Source: Hawksworthiomyces lignivorus
Lineage: Eukaryota > Ascomycota > Sordariomycetes > Ophiostomatales > Ophiostomataceae
DNA length: 64,000 nt
NCBI GenBank assembly: GCA_002917075.1
Contig: NTMA01000077.1
Span: 62,001-126,000, forward strand
Direction of reading: 5' to 3'
The stretch's first letter is position 1, and every line of letters begins with the position of its first letter. A program made the position numbers and the translations under genes. This document shows, piece after piece, positions 11,785 through 22,813 of the stretch. A model generated the notes under the pieces. That model saw nothing but the letters and a program-made list of their open reading frames with translations, was not told the DNA's origin and ran no database searches.

Positions 11785-14232
11785 CTAGTCCTCTATATCA
11801 TAAGCCCAACAGTCTAGCACAATATCACTATACTTGTGAATCAAATTCTCAAGGGCGGGCTTCGCAAGGCATTGGCCAGAGACTGTTCCGTTGAGGGTGG
11901 AGAGACAAATGAGCAGATGCCGTATCGGTGCAATCCACGCCTCAGATAGGGGAGATACATAAGCCACTTCCTCCAACGAAGTTGGTGGCTGCTTCGATGC
12001 CAAGGCAGAACACATTGTATGCTCGATAGCCCTCTCTAGGGTTATCACAACTAGTCTTGTATGAGCATGATGAGAGATTAGAGGTAGCTTCTTCTCAGAG
12101 AACCCTGTAAGCTCAAAATCCCCACTAGCCGAGGCATCATTTATTGCTTTGGCAATAGAAGCAAAGCGAATGATGGCTCCCTTTTCATAATTCTGCGTCA
12201 TCGCCAGCAGAATGTTCTCATTGCCTAGTTCCACTATCACACTGGCTTTTCGCACCAATTCTACTGTATGCAGCACGCACGAATTCCAAAACATGATAAA
12301 AAAAGCTAGAGGAGGTCAGAAAGAATAGAAAGGCCACTTAGTTTATTATCAGGCGAACCACTTACCAGAAAATTGCTTCGATGGGGTAGACAAACTGATA
12401 AAATCAGTTACGCACCGCCTCATCCAGTCACCATGGCTCACAACGAAGGCGTCTATCAATGTCGTCAGGTCTTCGATTGCTTTTTCAATCAAAGCTTTGT
12501 AAAGCAATTGTGAGTCAGCTTCAAGTAACAGCTTTCGTAGATGCGACGTTCGTCTGAACATTGCAAACAGTGTACCCTGTGCAACGCGGCAGATCTCTGG
12601 CGTTTGGGTGTCTATGTCGGAAATAGTCATGCTCGAACAATCGACTAATTTGAAGTCTGTATTCTCGAATAAGCCTTGTGTGGAGAAAAATAAAAATGAA
12701 TATATAAATAAAAATGAAATAAAGAAAATAAACATAACAGAAGAAAGAAAAGCTTGCAAACCTTGTTTTGTAGTAGCCAAGTCGTCCATGATACAGACAC
12801 GAACAGGATCTGAAATAAATGAGGAAACGGCATCGCGCACGTACGCAAACCACTGGACTATGCGCATGGAAGACTCTAGTAGCATGCGGTACAAAGATTT
12901 CTGGTCGAGACGCGCACAGAATGCCTCCACAAGCCGTAAAAGACCTCGTAGCTGATAGAGAGCATCATCTAGAATACCTATTGGATCCTCTTCTAGATCA
13001 TCTTCGTTGAATACTCCCTTCGGCTGAGCCATCATGTTAAAAAGTAAAACAGCATGGAGACGGAGAAAAGAAGGCGTGTCCTTTGAATTTCGCAAGAGTG
13101 AGTAGGCTCTATACCACGCAGTGTAGTATACCTCTTCATTGCAACTTTTATTTCGCCCTGGTTGGCTGGAGCTGTCAAGGGTGTCTGCGAGAGATTTGTC
13201 TAGTCGGCTTGACCCAAGTCTCCCATGAGAAGAGCATTGCAGAGCAAACGCGTGCAAAACGGCAACCAGCACCTCTTCGGAATACTTTCGCTTCTTTTTA
13301 CCGAGATTGTTGCCATACAACGCACCGAAATTATCTAAGAATCGAGAAACTCCAATCCAGGTCAATCGCGTATACGGTGGTGTCGTGTCCTCTGTCTTGC
13401 CGAGGCAATGAGTGTCAGCTTTGTTTTGAGTGGACGAAAGCCCTTGCTTAACCTGTCGTACAGTCAAATCTCGATCTCCGGTTGCATTAATACTGCTTGG
13501 TGAGTCGGCTTCGTTCTCGGATTCGAGGACGTAGTTGTGTCTTCCCGCAAATTGGTTGCAACGATAAGCCAAGTGGCGGTCGGAAAGCCCCATCATCATT
13601 GAGTTGTAAATCCTGCAAAGAGCTTCGTTGATGTACTGAGTAGATACTTTGGAATTTAATAGGCGGATAGGACTTCCATTCCACACTGCGCTCTCATTGA
13701 CAAGTGGCTGTTTCTTTTCTATGTCCATTTGTCGAGATTTGGACCTTGTAGTCCACGACGATGGTGAGACTGGAGTTTCGGACACAGACGCCTCGGAAGC
13801 ACCAGCCTGTGTCTGGGGTGTCATGTCGAACAAGCCCATCCAGTCGAATGCATTGATAGATGAGAATGTGTCACACTCGGGAACATTTCCAAATCCTACA
13901 CCGGCCAAGAGCTCGTTATCCAAGTCTAAACTCTGGTCATTCATGGGCAAAAAGTTTTCCCAAGGCAATTCTGCATTTGTTGTTGTGGCCAGGAATGTAA
14001 GAGAAGGACTGCGGTGCTCAGCTCGACGTGTCACCGAAGGCGTCGGTTTCATGCTCTTCCGACGGGCTTGGGCAGCAGCAAATTCAAATGTGCATTTGTT
14101 GCCGAGATGCGTGCAGTTCTGGCAAGCAGCGCCCGTGCTCGGCTGGAGGCCAGGTTCGAAAGCACATCGCTTTTTGGTGCGCCGACAGGGATCACAGGAA
14201 GAATTTTGACGACGAGTAGTTTGAACAATCAT
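11785..14232 (-). CDS. Zn(II)2Cys6 transcription factor
   Basis: The zinc cluster is C13-X2-C16-X6-C23-X13-C37-X2-C40-X6-C47, with an unusually long central loop. A low-complexity linker and a large helical region follow, typical of fungal C6 regulators with a degenerate middle homology region. ATG at 14232; the open frame begins with GTG at 14238. Exon 1 is 14232-12762. The intron 12761-12675 is 87 nt, T-rich and stop-free, so unspliced reading inserts a false hydrophobic stretch (IFFISFLFIYSFLFF). Exon 2 is 12674-12366. The last intron starts at 12365 (GTAAGT). Its best acceptor (CTCTAG, 12307) puts the C-terminal 170 codons out of frame by one base next to an 8-T run, while the acceptor at 12264 restores frame. 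I extend the gene to the stop at 11785 because that frame (FWNSCVLHTVEL..) looks genuine. Targets unknown. Confidence 0.75.
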
Positions 14233-15675
14233 AGTCACAAGGGCTGACTCTAGGCGAAGTAGATAAAGTGTGCCGCTTCGATTTGAGGGTGTCGTATTGA
14301 TACTGTCGGTTGGTAGATAGAACTGATACTTGGAAATCTACGATGAGAATTGCAAATTGGCCTGCAAATTGGCGCTGGCCAAGAGACCACTATCGTGCGG
14401 ACATAAACATGCCGGAAGTTGCGGAGTCCCCGCGTAGTCCCCGCGTTCTATCCGGTCAACACAAGTAGTAATTCGAGGAGCTCGTCCTGTATAAAATTGT
14501 AGTGCCGCTAGTATGCGCATGTATGGGTCTCTGACAACCAGGCTTCAAAACATCCTAACAACACAGGTCAATCACACCGCTCGGATAAGCGTTGTCATTT
14601 ATATTATATTTACAAGCTCTATAGAGAATAGAAGTTCGTAGCCATTAATAAAACAATCACGTCGATTTTTAACCATGATGAGCCAGGCAGTTGATAACTG
14701 GCATGTGAACCATTAGGATTATGTATGAATCCTTCACTGTCGTTTCCAATGAAAGACTCAAAGGATTAGTTTTACACTATCTCTACAGCGAACTTAGGTG
14801 TAAATCGTGGGGATTTGGGGTAGAATCTGGGACATAATGCTGGGGTAAAATATAGCCACAGAAGTGGTTCGTGAAATAACAGCAGGGAACAACAGCAGGG
14901 AATAACAGCACACACAAAAAAAAAACACATAATTCAAAAAACCAGGAGCCGTGTCGCTAAAATTTTCTCGAAACACTTGCTACTCTAGCATGGCCATGAC
15001 CGGCTCAGCTCATCTTCAGCCCAGCTGTCTTTCCCCTCATTGACAGGGGTCGGCTCCGACAAACAACGCTAATGGGAATGTCGGCTTAGCCTCGTGCTGC
15101 GGATGCGAGAGCCTTTATTTGTTTTCACAAATTCGCTTTTTTCAGCTAATCAAAGACTTCGCAACCATTATAAGATGTGCTGGCTACAAAATTATTGAAA
15201 CAGGTGGCTTACCGATCAGAGATACAATAGAGGAGATAGAATGAAGCAGTCTTTGTATATGGAATCAGTGGGGTCATAACACAATAAAAGTTATAAGAGT
15301 GACCCCCTATTGTCATCTGGAAGCATTAGTGGTCACTTTCGTTATTTCAGTTTTCTTCATTACGCTCTCGCATCTTGGTCAGCTCCTCTACGCTTGGCAT
15401 ATACAGCATCACGTTCACTATTGCTACGTTGCTGGTGCACAAGGTGCATAGCGAACGCCATCGTGAATACTTGTGACCAACCGCCTGCTCTCTATGTGCA
15501 GTACGTTGGACGCCAGCGGCTCGCTTAGAAATAGTCATTCTATTATAGGCCAAGAAATGTTTCAGAAATTACATAACTAGTAAGGAAATCAAGTGTAGGA
15601 AAACAAAAGAAGGGTTTTGATCCGAAGCACTCCAAAAGCAAGCACCAACTAGCATGTTACAGCAAAACAGACTCA
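14233..15675. other. Intergenic region with short tandem repeats
   Basis: Promoter side of the zinc-cluster gene. Two small tandem duplications lie 119-210 bp upstream of its ATG: TGCAAATTGGCC/G at 14351-14374 and GCGKAGTCCCC at 14421-14442. The 13-mer GTCGGCTCCGACA occurs at 15049-15061. No open frame has recognisable content. Confidence 0.45.
14351..14442. repeat. Two short tandem duplications in a promoter
   Basis: A 12-bp unit (TGCAAATTGGCS) is present twice head to tail at 14351-14374. An 11-bp unit (GCGGAGTCCCC / GCGTAGTCCCC) is present twice at 14421-14442. Both lie upstream of the regulator that starts at 14232, so they are candidate paired protein-binding sites. Confidence 0.45.
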
Positions 15676-17163
15676 TCAGCAACAAGGCCAATGGACTTGG
15701 AGAGATCTAGGTTGTGGCAAACCCTCGTGCACAATCACCGTCTCGCCATCTGCTTGAACATAACCCGTGCTGGCCTGGCCATCCCAGTCAGTTGTAAACT
15801 TTTGATGCAAGTAGCCACCGGCATATCTGCCTGTGTCTTGCGCCCCTTTAACTTCATACATCCACCATCCCGTTAGCGGCCGAAGGGTATCCATCGCCTG
15901 CTCATCAAAATTTGCGACTTTGGAAGAAGATGCTCCAGCTGGTACCTCAGTCGGCTCTCCGCCTCGGCCGAACCTAGGGCGCAATCTAAGTGCATAATGA
16001 TAGAGAGCCGAGCCTCCGTGTTGTATCTTATCCACAGAGGATGTGTTGGTAGTTGCTTTTTCGGTAGGTGTGGAGCCCTTGTTTTTGGAATTAACGGCTG
16101 TGGTTACCTCAAAACCGACGAATCCGGCGAGCAGCTTGGTCTGGGACACTACGTCATGGCCAGAAACGTCCGTCCCGATGTAGGTGACAGGTACCGTGAT
16201 GAATCCAGCAGGGACCTCGGTGAATTCGACGGTATGATAGGCAATGCCGTCGAGTAACTTGTCACGGGGCTCATACTTGGCCATTGGTTTGCCCTCCTCG
16301 TCCCAGAAGCAAAAGGCCACCATCCATCCGGTCAGGGTGTCCATGCCACTACCGCTACGGCGGTCTATGATGCGACTCCAGAAGTCTACAACAGCAGAGT
16401 CGCGTGGGTTGTTGAAAGAGGCGACCATGTATTTAAGCACAGGCCTCAGCAGAGTGCAGAACCGCGTAGGCTCCTCCCCGTACTCAGTGAGCTTCTCGAT
16501 ACGCTGTTGAATGTCTTCCCAGTCGCTCTGCTCACCAAGAAGCGTCACAGTCGGGATGCCGCAGCACGAGCAGTCGAAGACGTAGTCGAAATATTTCTGC
16601 AAGGTACCCATCATGATGACAGCGGCGATGACCTCGTCGTTTAGCATCGTAGTGGTGAAGGACGGAAGGATCCACTTTCGTAGCTTGGGGTCCACAATGT
16701 TCTCGTCGATGAGCTTGGTCATGTTGCGGCACATGAGGCCCATGTCCGGCTGCGCCGGGTCGCGCAGGATCAGGCCCTTCTTTCCCTTGTGTGAGACGAA
16801 CGACGAACGCAGCTTCTCGGCATTGGCGTTGACGTAGAAGCTGAACTGTGTGAGAATAGCGAACCATATGTCTTCGGGTCGCAGCACCAGGTTGTGGTGC
16901 GATGAGTAAGCTTGGTAGGCCGCGCGCACTAGGCCATGATCCTGAATGCTGAACTGCAGGTCACTGAGCTTCTCGTCCGGGAGCGACGTCTGCTGCCCCA
17001 GTCCGGTGCGAAAGATGCCGCCAATGTCGCTGGCATTCTTGTGCGCAAGGGTCTCGAGGACTCCTTGAGACGTCATTTTGCCGGTATTCTGAGCGGTCCC
17101 ATTCCGAAGCCAGTGTGAGACAGCTTTGGCTTCGTGTTGAGCAACTTTGATAGTGACGGGCAT
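15676..17163 (-). CDS. DUF4419 domain protein
   Basis: Intronless, 495 aa, ATG at 17163 (the open frame extends to a TTG at 17169). Most of the protein matches the DUF4419 family: HHNLVLRPEDIWFAILTQFSFYVNANAEKLR near residues 90-120, followed by FVSHKGKK, CCGIPTVTLLGEQSDWEDI and LTGWMVAFCFWDEEG. No catalytic residues or function are established for the family. It has no signal peptide or membrane segment, so it is probably cytosolic. A low-complexity Thr/Ser/Lys segment (NSKNKGSTPTEKATTNTSS) separates the DUF4419 core from a C-terminal tail rich in Gly and Trp. It stands alone, 1.4 kb from the regulator on its left and 0.85 kb from the one on its right. Confidence 0.8.
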   Translation of the reverse strand: MPVTIKVAQHEAKAVSHWLRNGTAQNTGKMTSQGVLETLAHKNASDIGGIFRTGLGQQTSLPDEKLSDLQFSIQDHGLVRAAYQAYSSHHNLVLRPEDIWFAILTQFSFYVNANAEKLRSSFVSHKGKKGLILRDPAQPDMGLMCRNMTKLIDENIVDPKLRKWILPSFTTTMLNDEVIAAVIMMGTLQKYFDYVFDCSCCGIPTVTLLGEQSDWEDIQQRIEKLTEYGEEPTRFCTLLRPVLKYMVASFNNPRDSAVVDFWSRIIDRRSGSGMDTLTGWMVAFCFWDEEGKPMAKYEPRDKLLDGIAYHTVEFTEVPAGFITVPVTYIGTDVSGHDVVSQTKLLAGFVGFEVTTAVNSKNKGSTPTEKATTNTSSVDKIQHGGSALYHYALRLRPRFGRGGEPTEVPAGASSSKVANFDEQAMDTLRPLTGWWMYEVKGAQDTGRYAGGYLHQKFTTDWDGQASTGYVQADGETVIVHEGLPQPRSLQVHWPCC

Positions 17164-18011
17164 TTTCAATTCAAATTACTGAAGCACTTCGTGGCCAGTA
17201 TTCCGGTTGCTTGAAATGCTCGTAAATCTGCTTCGATCTAAGCTTGGAATTTTCTGTTACGCTGAAGGTAAAAAACCCTTGCTCTCATTTTTCATTCAAA
17301 ATCCTGCCTTTTCTCATAGACGGATTTATGCTAATCTCTTGAAAAAAAATGCGATGCATTTTGTACTAGATGGGCATAATTAGGCAGCAGCTGCGGACGG
17401 ACATATTGTTCTTGAGTTCACGTCCACTGTACTCCGTAGTGTCGGAGGATGCGAGATGGCATGGTCTTCTGTCAGTCGATGGTTGGCTAGTGCTACTACG
17501 CCGTTAAATCCGCAAGAATCACGTTACAATGAAGTATCTCCAAAGACGACCTAAGGTGACATTTCCGAGAAGAGCATCTACACTTGGCGGGGTGTCCTCA
17601 GCGGTCCTCAACTACTTGTGGTATGTTCTTATTGCCAACGGACCGCAGAACTTATTTCATTCGTCTGCGTCTGCCAGTTTCAAGCCCACTATGAAGAACT
17701 CTGGAAGGAAAGGATGACAGTAAGTTTAATATTGGTTTGATATATCGCTGTACTTGTACATGAAAATATTGAGGTTCCAGCAACAGAGTCAACTTGGATA
17801 CATGTTCTGCCATTGAGTTGCATTAGAGTAGCCCCAATTTGATATCAGAGGCAGACTATTTCGCATTCGTACCATCTATAGTATTCTTATCCATGTTACT
17901 TGACATGATTAAAATACATAGCCTATTCGTGTATTGCCATTGCCATGGCCGTAACTCATTACGCCGTTGACGCATGATATTTGCAATGGAAATTTGCCTG
18001 CCTCAAGTGAG
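17164..18011. other. Intergenic region
   Basis: Promoter side of the DUF4419 gene and 3' side of the next regulator. The 62-codon frame at 17529-17717 has no support. Nothing else is recognisable. Confidence 0.5.
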
Positions 18012-20273
18012 CTACTCGAAAATAGTCCAGGCATCGACACCAAAAGTCTCCGGAGGCCACGTAGTCGAGTCATTATACCAAGGCAGATTGCCGCTGTCGA
18101 TGACGATACTGCCGCTACTTCCAGTCATGGTACTGCTCCCGGCGGCATAGCTGTCTTCCCTCTGGCGGTGTATTTGGACGTTGGCGTGAACACTACCAGC
18201 ATGTAAGTGCGGCAGCAAGCTGTTGGGCTGTCTTCCACCCTTGGCTACCTCGTTCAAGAAGACGAAAGCTTGCCTAGCTACCGAATTGCGCTTGCTCAGC
18301 CGTTCAAGGATGGGAAGAGACGCTTGCAGATTTTCTAAGCCCTGGGCTGATACATCAGGGTCTTCATCCCGCGACTCCTTAGCGTGGTGGCACATGGCCA
18401 GATACAGCTCATGAATTGTGTAGACCCAGACAGAGTTTATGAGATCTTTCTTATCAAGATCCAAGCAAATGGCTGTAATGGCCTCAGCACCTTTGCGGAC
18501 CATATCCGGATCAACAGGCTCCAGAGAGTAAAAGCGTACGACAGCACTCCAGTACGCAATATGTAACGTTCCCGACCAGAGGCTGAAATGATGGGTAAGC
18601 TGGCGACCTTCGCCACGGCCTGTCGAAGCAATCAGAATTGGCGGGAGATCATCGCGCCATTGTTGCAAAGCTTGGCGTGCATTCTGAATGTCATCTGCAC
18701 GTTTCTTCGCGGCCGCTTCTGCAGCTGTCGCTCTCTCAGCTGGCGTTGCTGCACTGCCTCTAAGGTGCCGGGGTATAGCTGCTGGCCGTAGGGCATCGAG
18801 CCAGTCGCCAATAACGAAACACAGCTGCACAGCCGAGACAAAGAACGCCACATGCTCGGTGCAGGGCAGAGCACCCGGCTCGGAAGGCTCAAAGTCGCTC
18901 TCGCTGATATCAGGCACGTCGCTGTCCGCCAGATTGATTGCCCGCGGCCGCCCCCATTCAAACGCACAGAGTGTGTCGTGCAGGAAGAGAGTCCACCAGA
19001 TGCGCTTCCACTGGCGCCGGTGCTGCACAGTCGCCGTGGCGGCGCCAAGATCCCGGTGCATGCCCAAGCCCTGTGCAATGCGCACGGCGCTGCCAAGCGA
19101 CAGCCACATGTTTTGGATGGTATCGTCGCAACTGTCGCGTGTGAACGTGCTGAAAAGCAAGTGGGCAATTACGAGCGTGAGCCTGTCTTGTTCAAAGCGA
19201 TAGTCGACAAGTGCTTTAGCGCGCTGGAAGAGGCGTTTCGAGACCTGTTCTGGTTCAAGCTTGAGATCTGGATGCTGCCACACAGTGGATCCAGATAGCA
19301 AGACTGCTTGTATGAGCAACAAAGGAGGAGTGGAATCATGTGTATCGGCGCCTATTCCCGAGCCGGCTCCTGATTCGAGGGCACTGAAGTTTCTTATTCC
19401 ATGTGAGGTAGACGACGATGTCGATAACGGATGCATAAAAGATTGTTTAAAGCCGTTTCTGTCCACAATCGGCATGGCTGGATATACCCGGTCAAAAAAG
19501 GCGGCGATGAAGCCGTTTGCAATACGAATGTCTGGAAGCACAAATGCACCGTTGTAATCAAGAAGAGCACGTTCATCCTCGGTCACTACGCGTGGCAGAC
19601 TGCCGTTGTGACGCTTAATAAAAGGTGCATCGCGGAAGTGACGGACATTGTGCTGAAACCCTCGTCCAAAGGTTGCACCAAGGATGCGAACCACATTAGT
19701 GTAATCATCAACAAATGTCGCTTGATAATCGCCAACTGATCCTTCTTCAAAATCTTGAGACAGGAACTCTAGCAAGATAGACTCGGCCTGTGAGAAGTCT
19801 TGGCTCCCCGTAACACAAACGCGCTGCGGCTGATTATCGCCGTCTCCAAGGCTATCGCTGCTGCTATGGACAGATATTGCTGTCATATTCTGAGAGAAAT
19901 CGTCTCCCGGCGTATCCACCAAGTAATCCACTGGCTGAGGCTGTCGCCGCAATCCCAAGCCATCATCCAGCCTAACACAGTGATACCGGTTGTCAGCAAA
20001 TTGAACAAGCTCAAATGATAAACTGAAAAAATGGTGCAGCAGGAGGAAAGAGACTATGAAAGAGAATAAAAGTGCCAATCGGCCTCTATACCAGACATAC
20101 GCTGTTGCAGATGATGAAATGGCCGCTTCTGCGACTGCGATCCGGCGCCGCTTTGGATAGATTTCACGGCAAGGCAGTGATGCCTTTTGGCACGAGGAGC
20201 ACGGGTTGCCATGATTGCTTAGATCGCAACGAATCTTACGAGCCCGACAGCTAACGCAAGCCCTCGGTTTCAT
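18012..20273 (-). CDS. Zn(II)2Cys6 transcription factor with fungal_trans domain
   Basis: Two exons, 20273-20101 and 19971-18012, give 710 aa. The zinc cluster is right at the N-terminus: C6-X2-C9-X6-C16-X8-C25-X2-C28-X6-C35. The fungal-specific transcription factor domain is strong: FFDRVYPAMPIVDR, then LLLIQAVLLSGSTVWQHPD, then MWLSLGSAVRIAQGLGMHRD and WWTLFLHDTLCAFEWGRPRAI, the layout of Cys6 activators of catabolic genes. Intron 20100-19972 (GTATGT..GTTAG) is 129 nt, a multiple of three and stop-free; if ignored it inserts a false transmembrane-like stretch. ATG chosen at 20273 because the open frame beyond it starts only with GTG. It lies 604 bp from the permease, on the same strand, and is a good candidate regulator of the permease/dioxygenase/oxidoreductase set. 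Confidence 0.88.
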   Translation of the reverse strand: MKPRACVSCRARKIRCDLSNHGNPCSSCQKASLPCREIYPKRRRIAVAEAAISSSATAYVWYRGRLALLFSFIVSFLLLHHFFSLSFELVQFADNRYHCVRLDDGLGLRRQPQPVDYLVDTPGDDFSQNMTAISVHSSSDSLGDGDNQPQRVCVTGSQDFSQAESILLEFLSQDFEEGSVGDYQATFVDDYTNVVRILGATFGRGFQHNVRHFRDAPFIKRHNGSLPRVVTEDERALLDYNGAFVLPDIRIANGFIAAFFDRVYPAMPIVDRNGFKQSFMHPLSTSSSTSHGIRNFSALESGAGSGIGADTHDSTPPLLLIQAVLLSGSTVWQHPDLKLEPEQVSKRLFQRAKALVDYRFEQDRLTLVIAHLLFSTFTRDSCDDTIQNMWLSLGSAVRIAQGLGMHRDLGAATATVQHRRQWKRIWWTLFLHDTLCAFEWGRPRAINLADSDVPDISESDFEPSEPGALPCTEHVAFFVSAVQLCFVIGDWLDALRPAAIPRHLRGSAATPAERATAAEAAAKKRADDIQNARQALQQWRDDLPPILIASTGRGEGRQLTHHFSLWSGTLHIAYWSAVVRFYSLEPVDPDMVRKGAEAITAICLDLDKKDLINSVWVYTIHELYLAMCHHAKESRDEDPDVSAQGLENLQASLPILERLSKRNSVARQAFVFLNEVAKGGRQPNSLLPHLHAGSVHANVQIHRQREDSYAAGSSTMTGSSGSIVIDSGNLPWYNDSTTWPPETFGVDAWTIFE

Positions 20274-20876
20274 GTTGCCTTTCAGCACGCATGCGTAGAC
20301 ATGAGACCAAGGTGATGCTCTAAGTGGCCGGCATGAAAGAAAATGGCGAGAGAAACGATGAAACTATGAAGAACATATGCTATGTTTTATAGTATACCGT
20401 TTCGCAGGTAGTGGTTGCTAAAAGGAAGAAGTATCAAGACCACACGCGACGTGCAATATTTTAGGGAAGTCAGCTAAGTGTAGTGCTGCGATAACGTATC
20501 TAACAAGTCTTCAGCGGACTCTACCTAGGATCTAATAATCCAACTTTCTGCTTTCTTGATTGGTGATTCCTTTGTTATCTTTTTGGGCTAATGGCGGCCA
20601 GCTGCTTAATTAAATATCGATTGCAGACCACACTAAGCTCGAACCAGGCCAAAACCCCGGAAATGCTTCTCCACTTGGCTTAGTTATTGGCTTTAGACTG
20701 AAAGAACCCTTAACATTGAATGGGGACAAACTTTTGTAAATGACCGCCGTGATTCAACTATGGCAACCGCAGAAGATTGGTGTTAAAGTATTATATGTAA
20801 AATTGCATAGTTTACATAGAACTCTATTTATTCATGTTACTTCTATTAGCTACGACTTTCTGACCGATGGCGCATT
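20274..20876. other. Intergenic region
   Basis: Lies between the regulator's start and the permease's 3' end, so it holds the regulator promoter. No gene or RNA is recognisable. Confidence 0.5.
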
Positions 20877-22813
20877 CTAATTCCTCTTCGCGGCCGCGAC
20901 GTTGCGAGTCTCCGTATCTAGCTGCATCTGAAAGGCTGCGTCGATGCCGATTTCAGTTTTCTAGAAGTTTCTTAGTATGGAAGGCAAGTATAAGAAAGGT
21001 AACAGAGAAACAATAACGGCTTACCGGTCCTTGGTATGACCTCCGGCCGCTCACAAACCAATAGATGGTTGAAAAGATGATGATGGCGCCGATGATGACC
21101 GAGCTGTAGTCTATAATGAAAAACTTAGCAACCTCGCAACTATTACGGCAGGTACCCGGATACAGTGCGTTTTACTTACTCATATTTCCTGCTGTAACAG
21201 GCATAGTAAAGGGAAAGTTGAAAAAGATTACCATGAAGATAATCCAGGCCAGAGATATAGCATTAATGATGGGACCCAGAAAATTGCCAAGCGGAAAAGA
21301 GGAGCGCTTTAGGTGCTTGCGCCGAAAGAGCATGAGCCCGATTGGGAAAGCATAGGAAATGTTGGCAAGCAGCACGTTGCAGCCTACCAGTGCGTTGAAA
21401 GCCGTAGAGCTGCCGACATAGACGGCGCCCAACACGGCAATAATGGCCCAGCAGAGAATGGCGGCCTTTACCGGAACCTTACGCTTTGCATCGACCTGCT
21501 GAAACTGGCTGCTGAAGGGCAGAGCTCCGTCTCGGGAAAATGCCCAGACGAGACGGTTGGCCGTCTGCTGTGAGCCGACAACAGCACCGCAAGCGAGATA
21601 CAGCATAATGCTCAGCAAAAATATTGCAGCGCCTTTGTTGTTGGTGGCTTGGTAGAAGACTTCCAGAATGGGAACGCCCGTAGGCGTATTCAAGACAGCG
21701 TCTAGATCGAGAATGCAGAAGCAAATGGCGATGGTCGTCACCATCATGGTGAAGAAACCAAGCAAAACTGTGCTCATAAGCACGAACGGAAGGTTGCGGC
21801 GGGCGTCTTTCATCTCTTCGGCCATGTGCACAGCGCCATCCAGGCCACCAAAGGAGAACGCCGGTGCCGTCAAGCCGACGATGAACGCAATACCGCTAGA
21901 GCTCCAGCCAGTGGTGTTGGTGAATGTCTTGAAGACAAACTCCACAGAGTTCTTCGGGAAAGCGGTGCCAATCATCGTCATGTTCACGAGGAAAAAAGCG
22001 ACGAGGCAGATGTAGAAGTTTATGCTGTGGATGAAAGGCAGGATCTTCTGGCCATATATGTTTATCAGAGTAAAGATGAGGTTGAGGCATTCATACACGA
22101 CAAATCCTTGCCACCGGTTGTATTCGATGCTGGGGTTGCCGAGGATGATCATTGCCATGAGAAACTGGCCGAGAACGAGGGTGACCGAAGCAGCGACAAC
22201 GCACCAGCCGATCACATTGAAATAACCGCAGTACCAACTGAGAATAGCACCCCATTTAGGAGGAGACAGCTGTGCCGTCCACTATAGAAGACGGGGTTTA
22301 GGATTAACTAACTATAGCACATCGCGTAGGGGGGGGTCATAAGCGCTGCTTACATGGTATTGGCCACCCGACGTTGGGTATGAGCTCGCAATCTCAGATA
22401 AAGAGGCAGCAACGAACAGAGTCAGAATGGACACCCCGATTGATCCATAAATAAGCATCACCTGTGAATGTTTAGTATTTCATACCAAAGAGCTGTCCTA
22501 GGAGATTCGATGAGAAAGGACTTACAGTGCCTCCACTGTTGATTCCCGCTGCGAGCGAACCAATGATTCCAGACCAAGAGTCCACGATCATGAAGGAGAA
22601 AGACAGTAGAGCAATGCGACTGTAATTGCGCTCAAGGACCGGTTTGTGGCCAGTCAGCTGCATTAGATCCAAATCGTCATCGTTAATAGGTTCTTTGGTC
22701 GCAGCTTCAATTGAACTGGACTCTTGACCGTCGGATGGCTGGATTTCGTATCCTCCTGCAGGCCCACTGCTCGGAATCTGCTGGACAGTATTCGAATCTT
22801 TTGAAGCTGTCAT
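20877..22813 (-). CDS. APC-superfamily amino-acid/choline-type permease
   Basis: Five exons (22813-22526, 22461-22354, 22281-21180, 21110-21025, 20960-20877) encode 555 aa. About 12 hydrophobic segments are visible. Family hallmarks of fungal GABA/choline/amino-acid permeases are present: SGIIGSLAAGINSGGT in TM1, SEIASSYPTSGGQYHWTAQLSPPKW in TM2-loop (split by an intron right after QYH), FSFGGLDGAVHMAEEMKDARRNLP, SQQTANRLVWAFSRDGALPFS, and GNMNYSSVIIG near the C-terminus (its N codon is split by intron 3). Role: proton-coupled uptake of an amino acid or small amine at the plasma membrane; substrate not readable. It is transcribed divergently from the dioxygenase gene across 742 bp, and the zinc-cluster gene lies downstream. 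All splice phases close. Confidence 0.92.

Noticed and set aside
19972..20100. Hydrophobic segment as a true membrane anchor of the zinc-cluster protein
   Set aside because: It is bounded by GTATGT and GTTAG in the same phase and interrupts a linker, so it is read as a retained intron.
20625..20660. GGTTCGAGC on the minus strand, possible tRNA B box
   Set aside because: The flanks do not pair as a T-stem and no A box or acceptor stem is found, so no tRNA is called.
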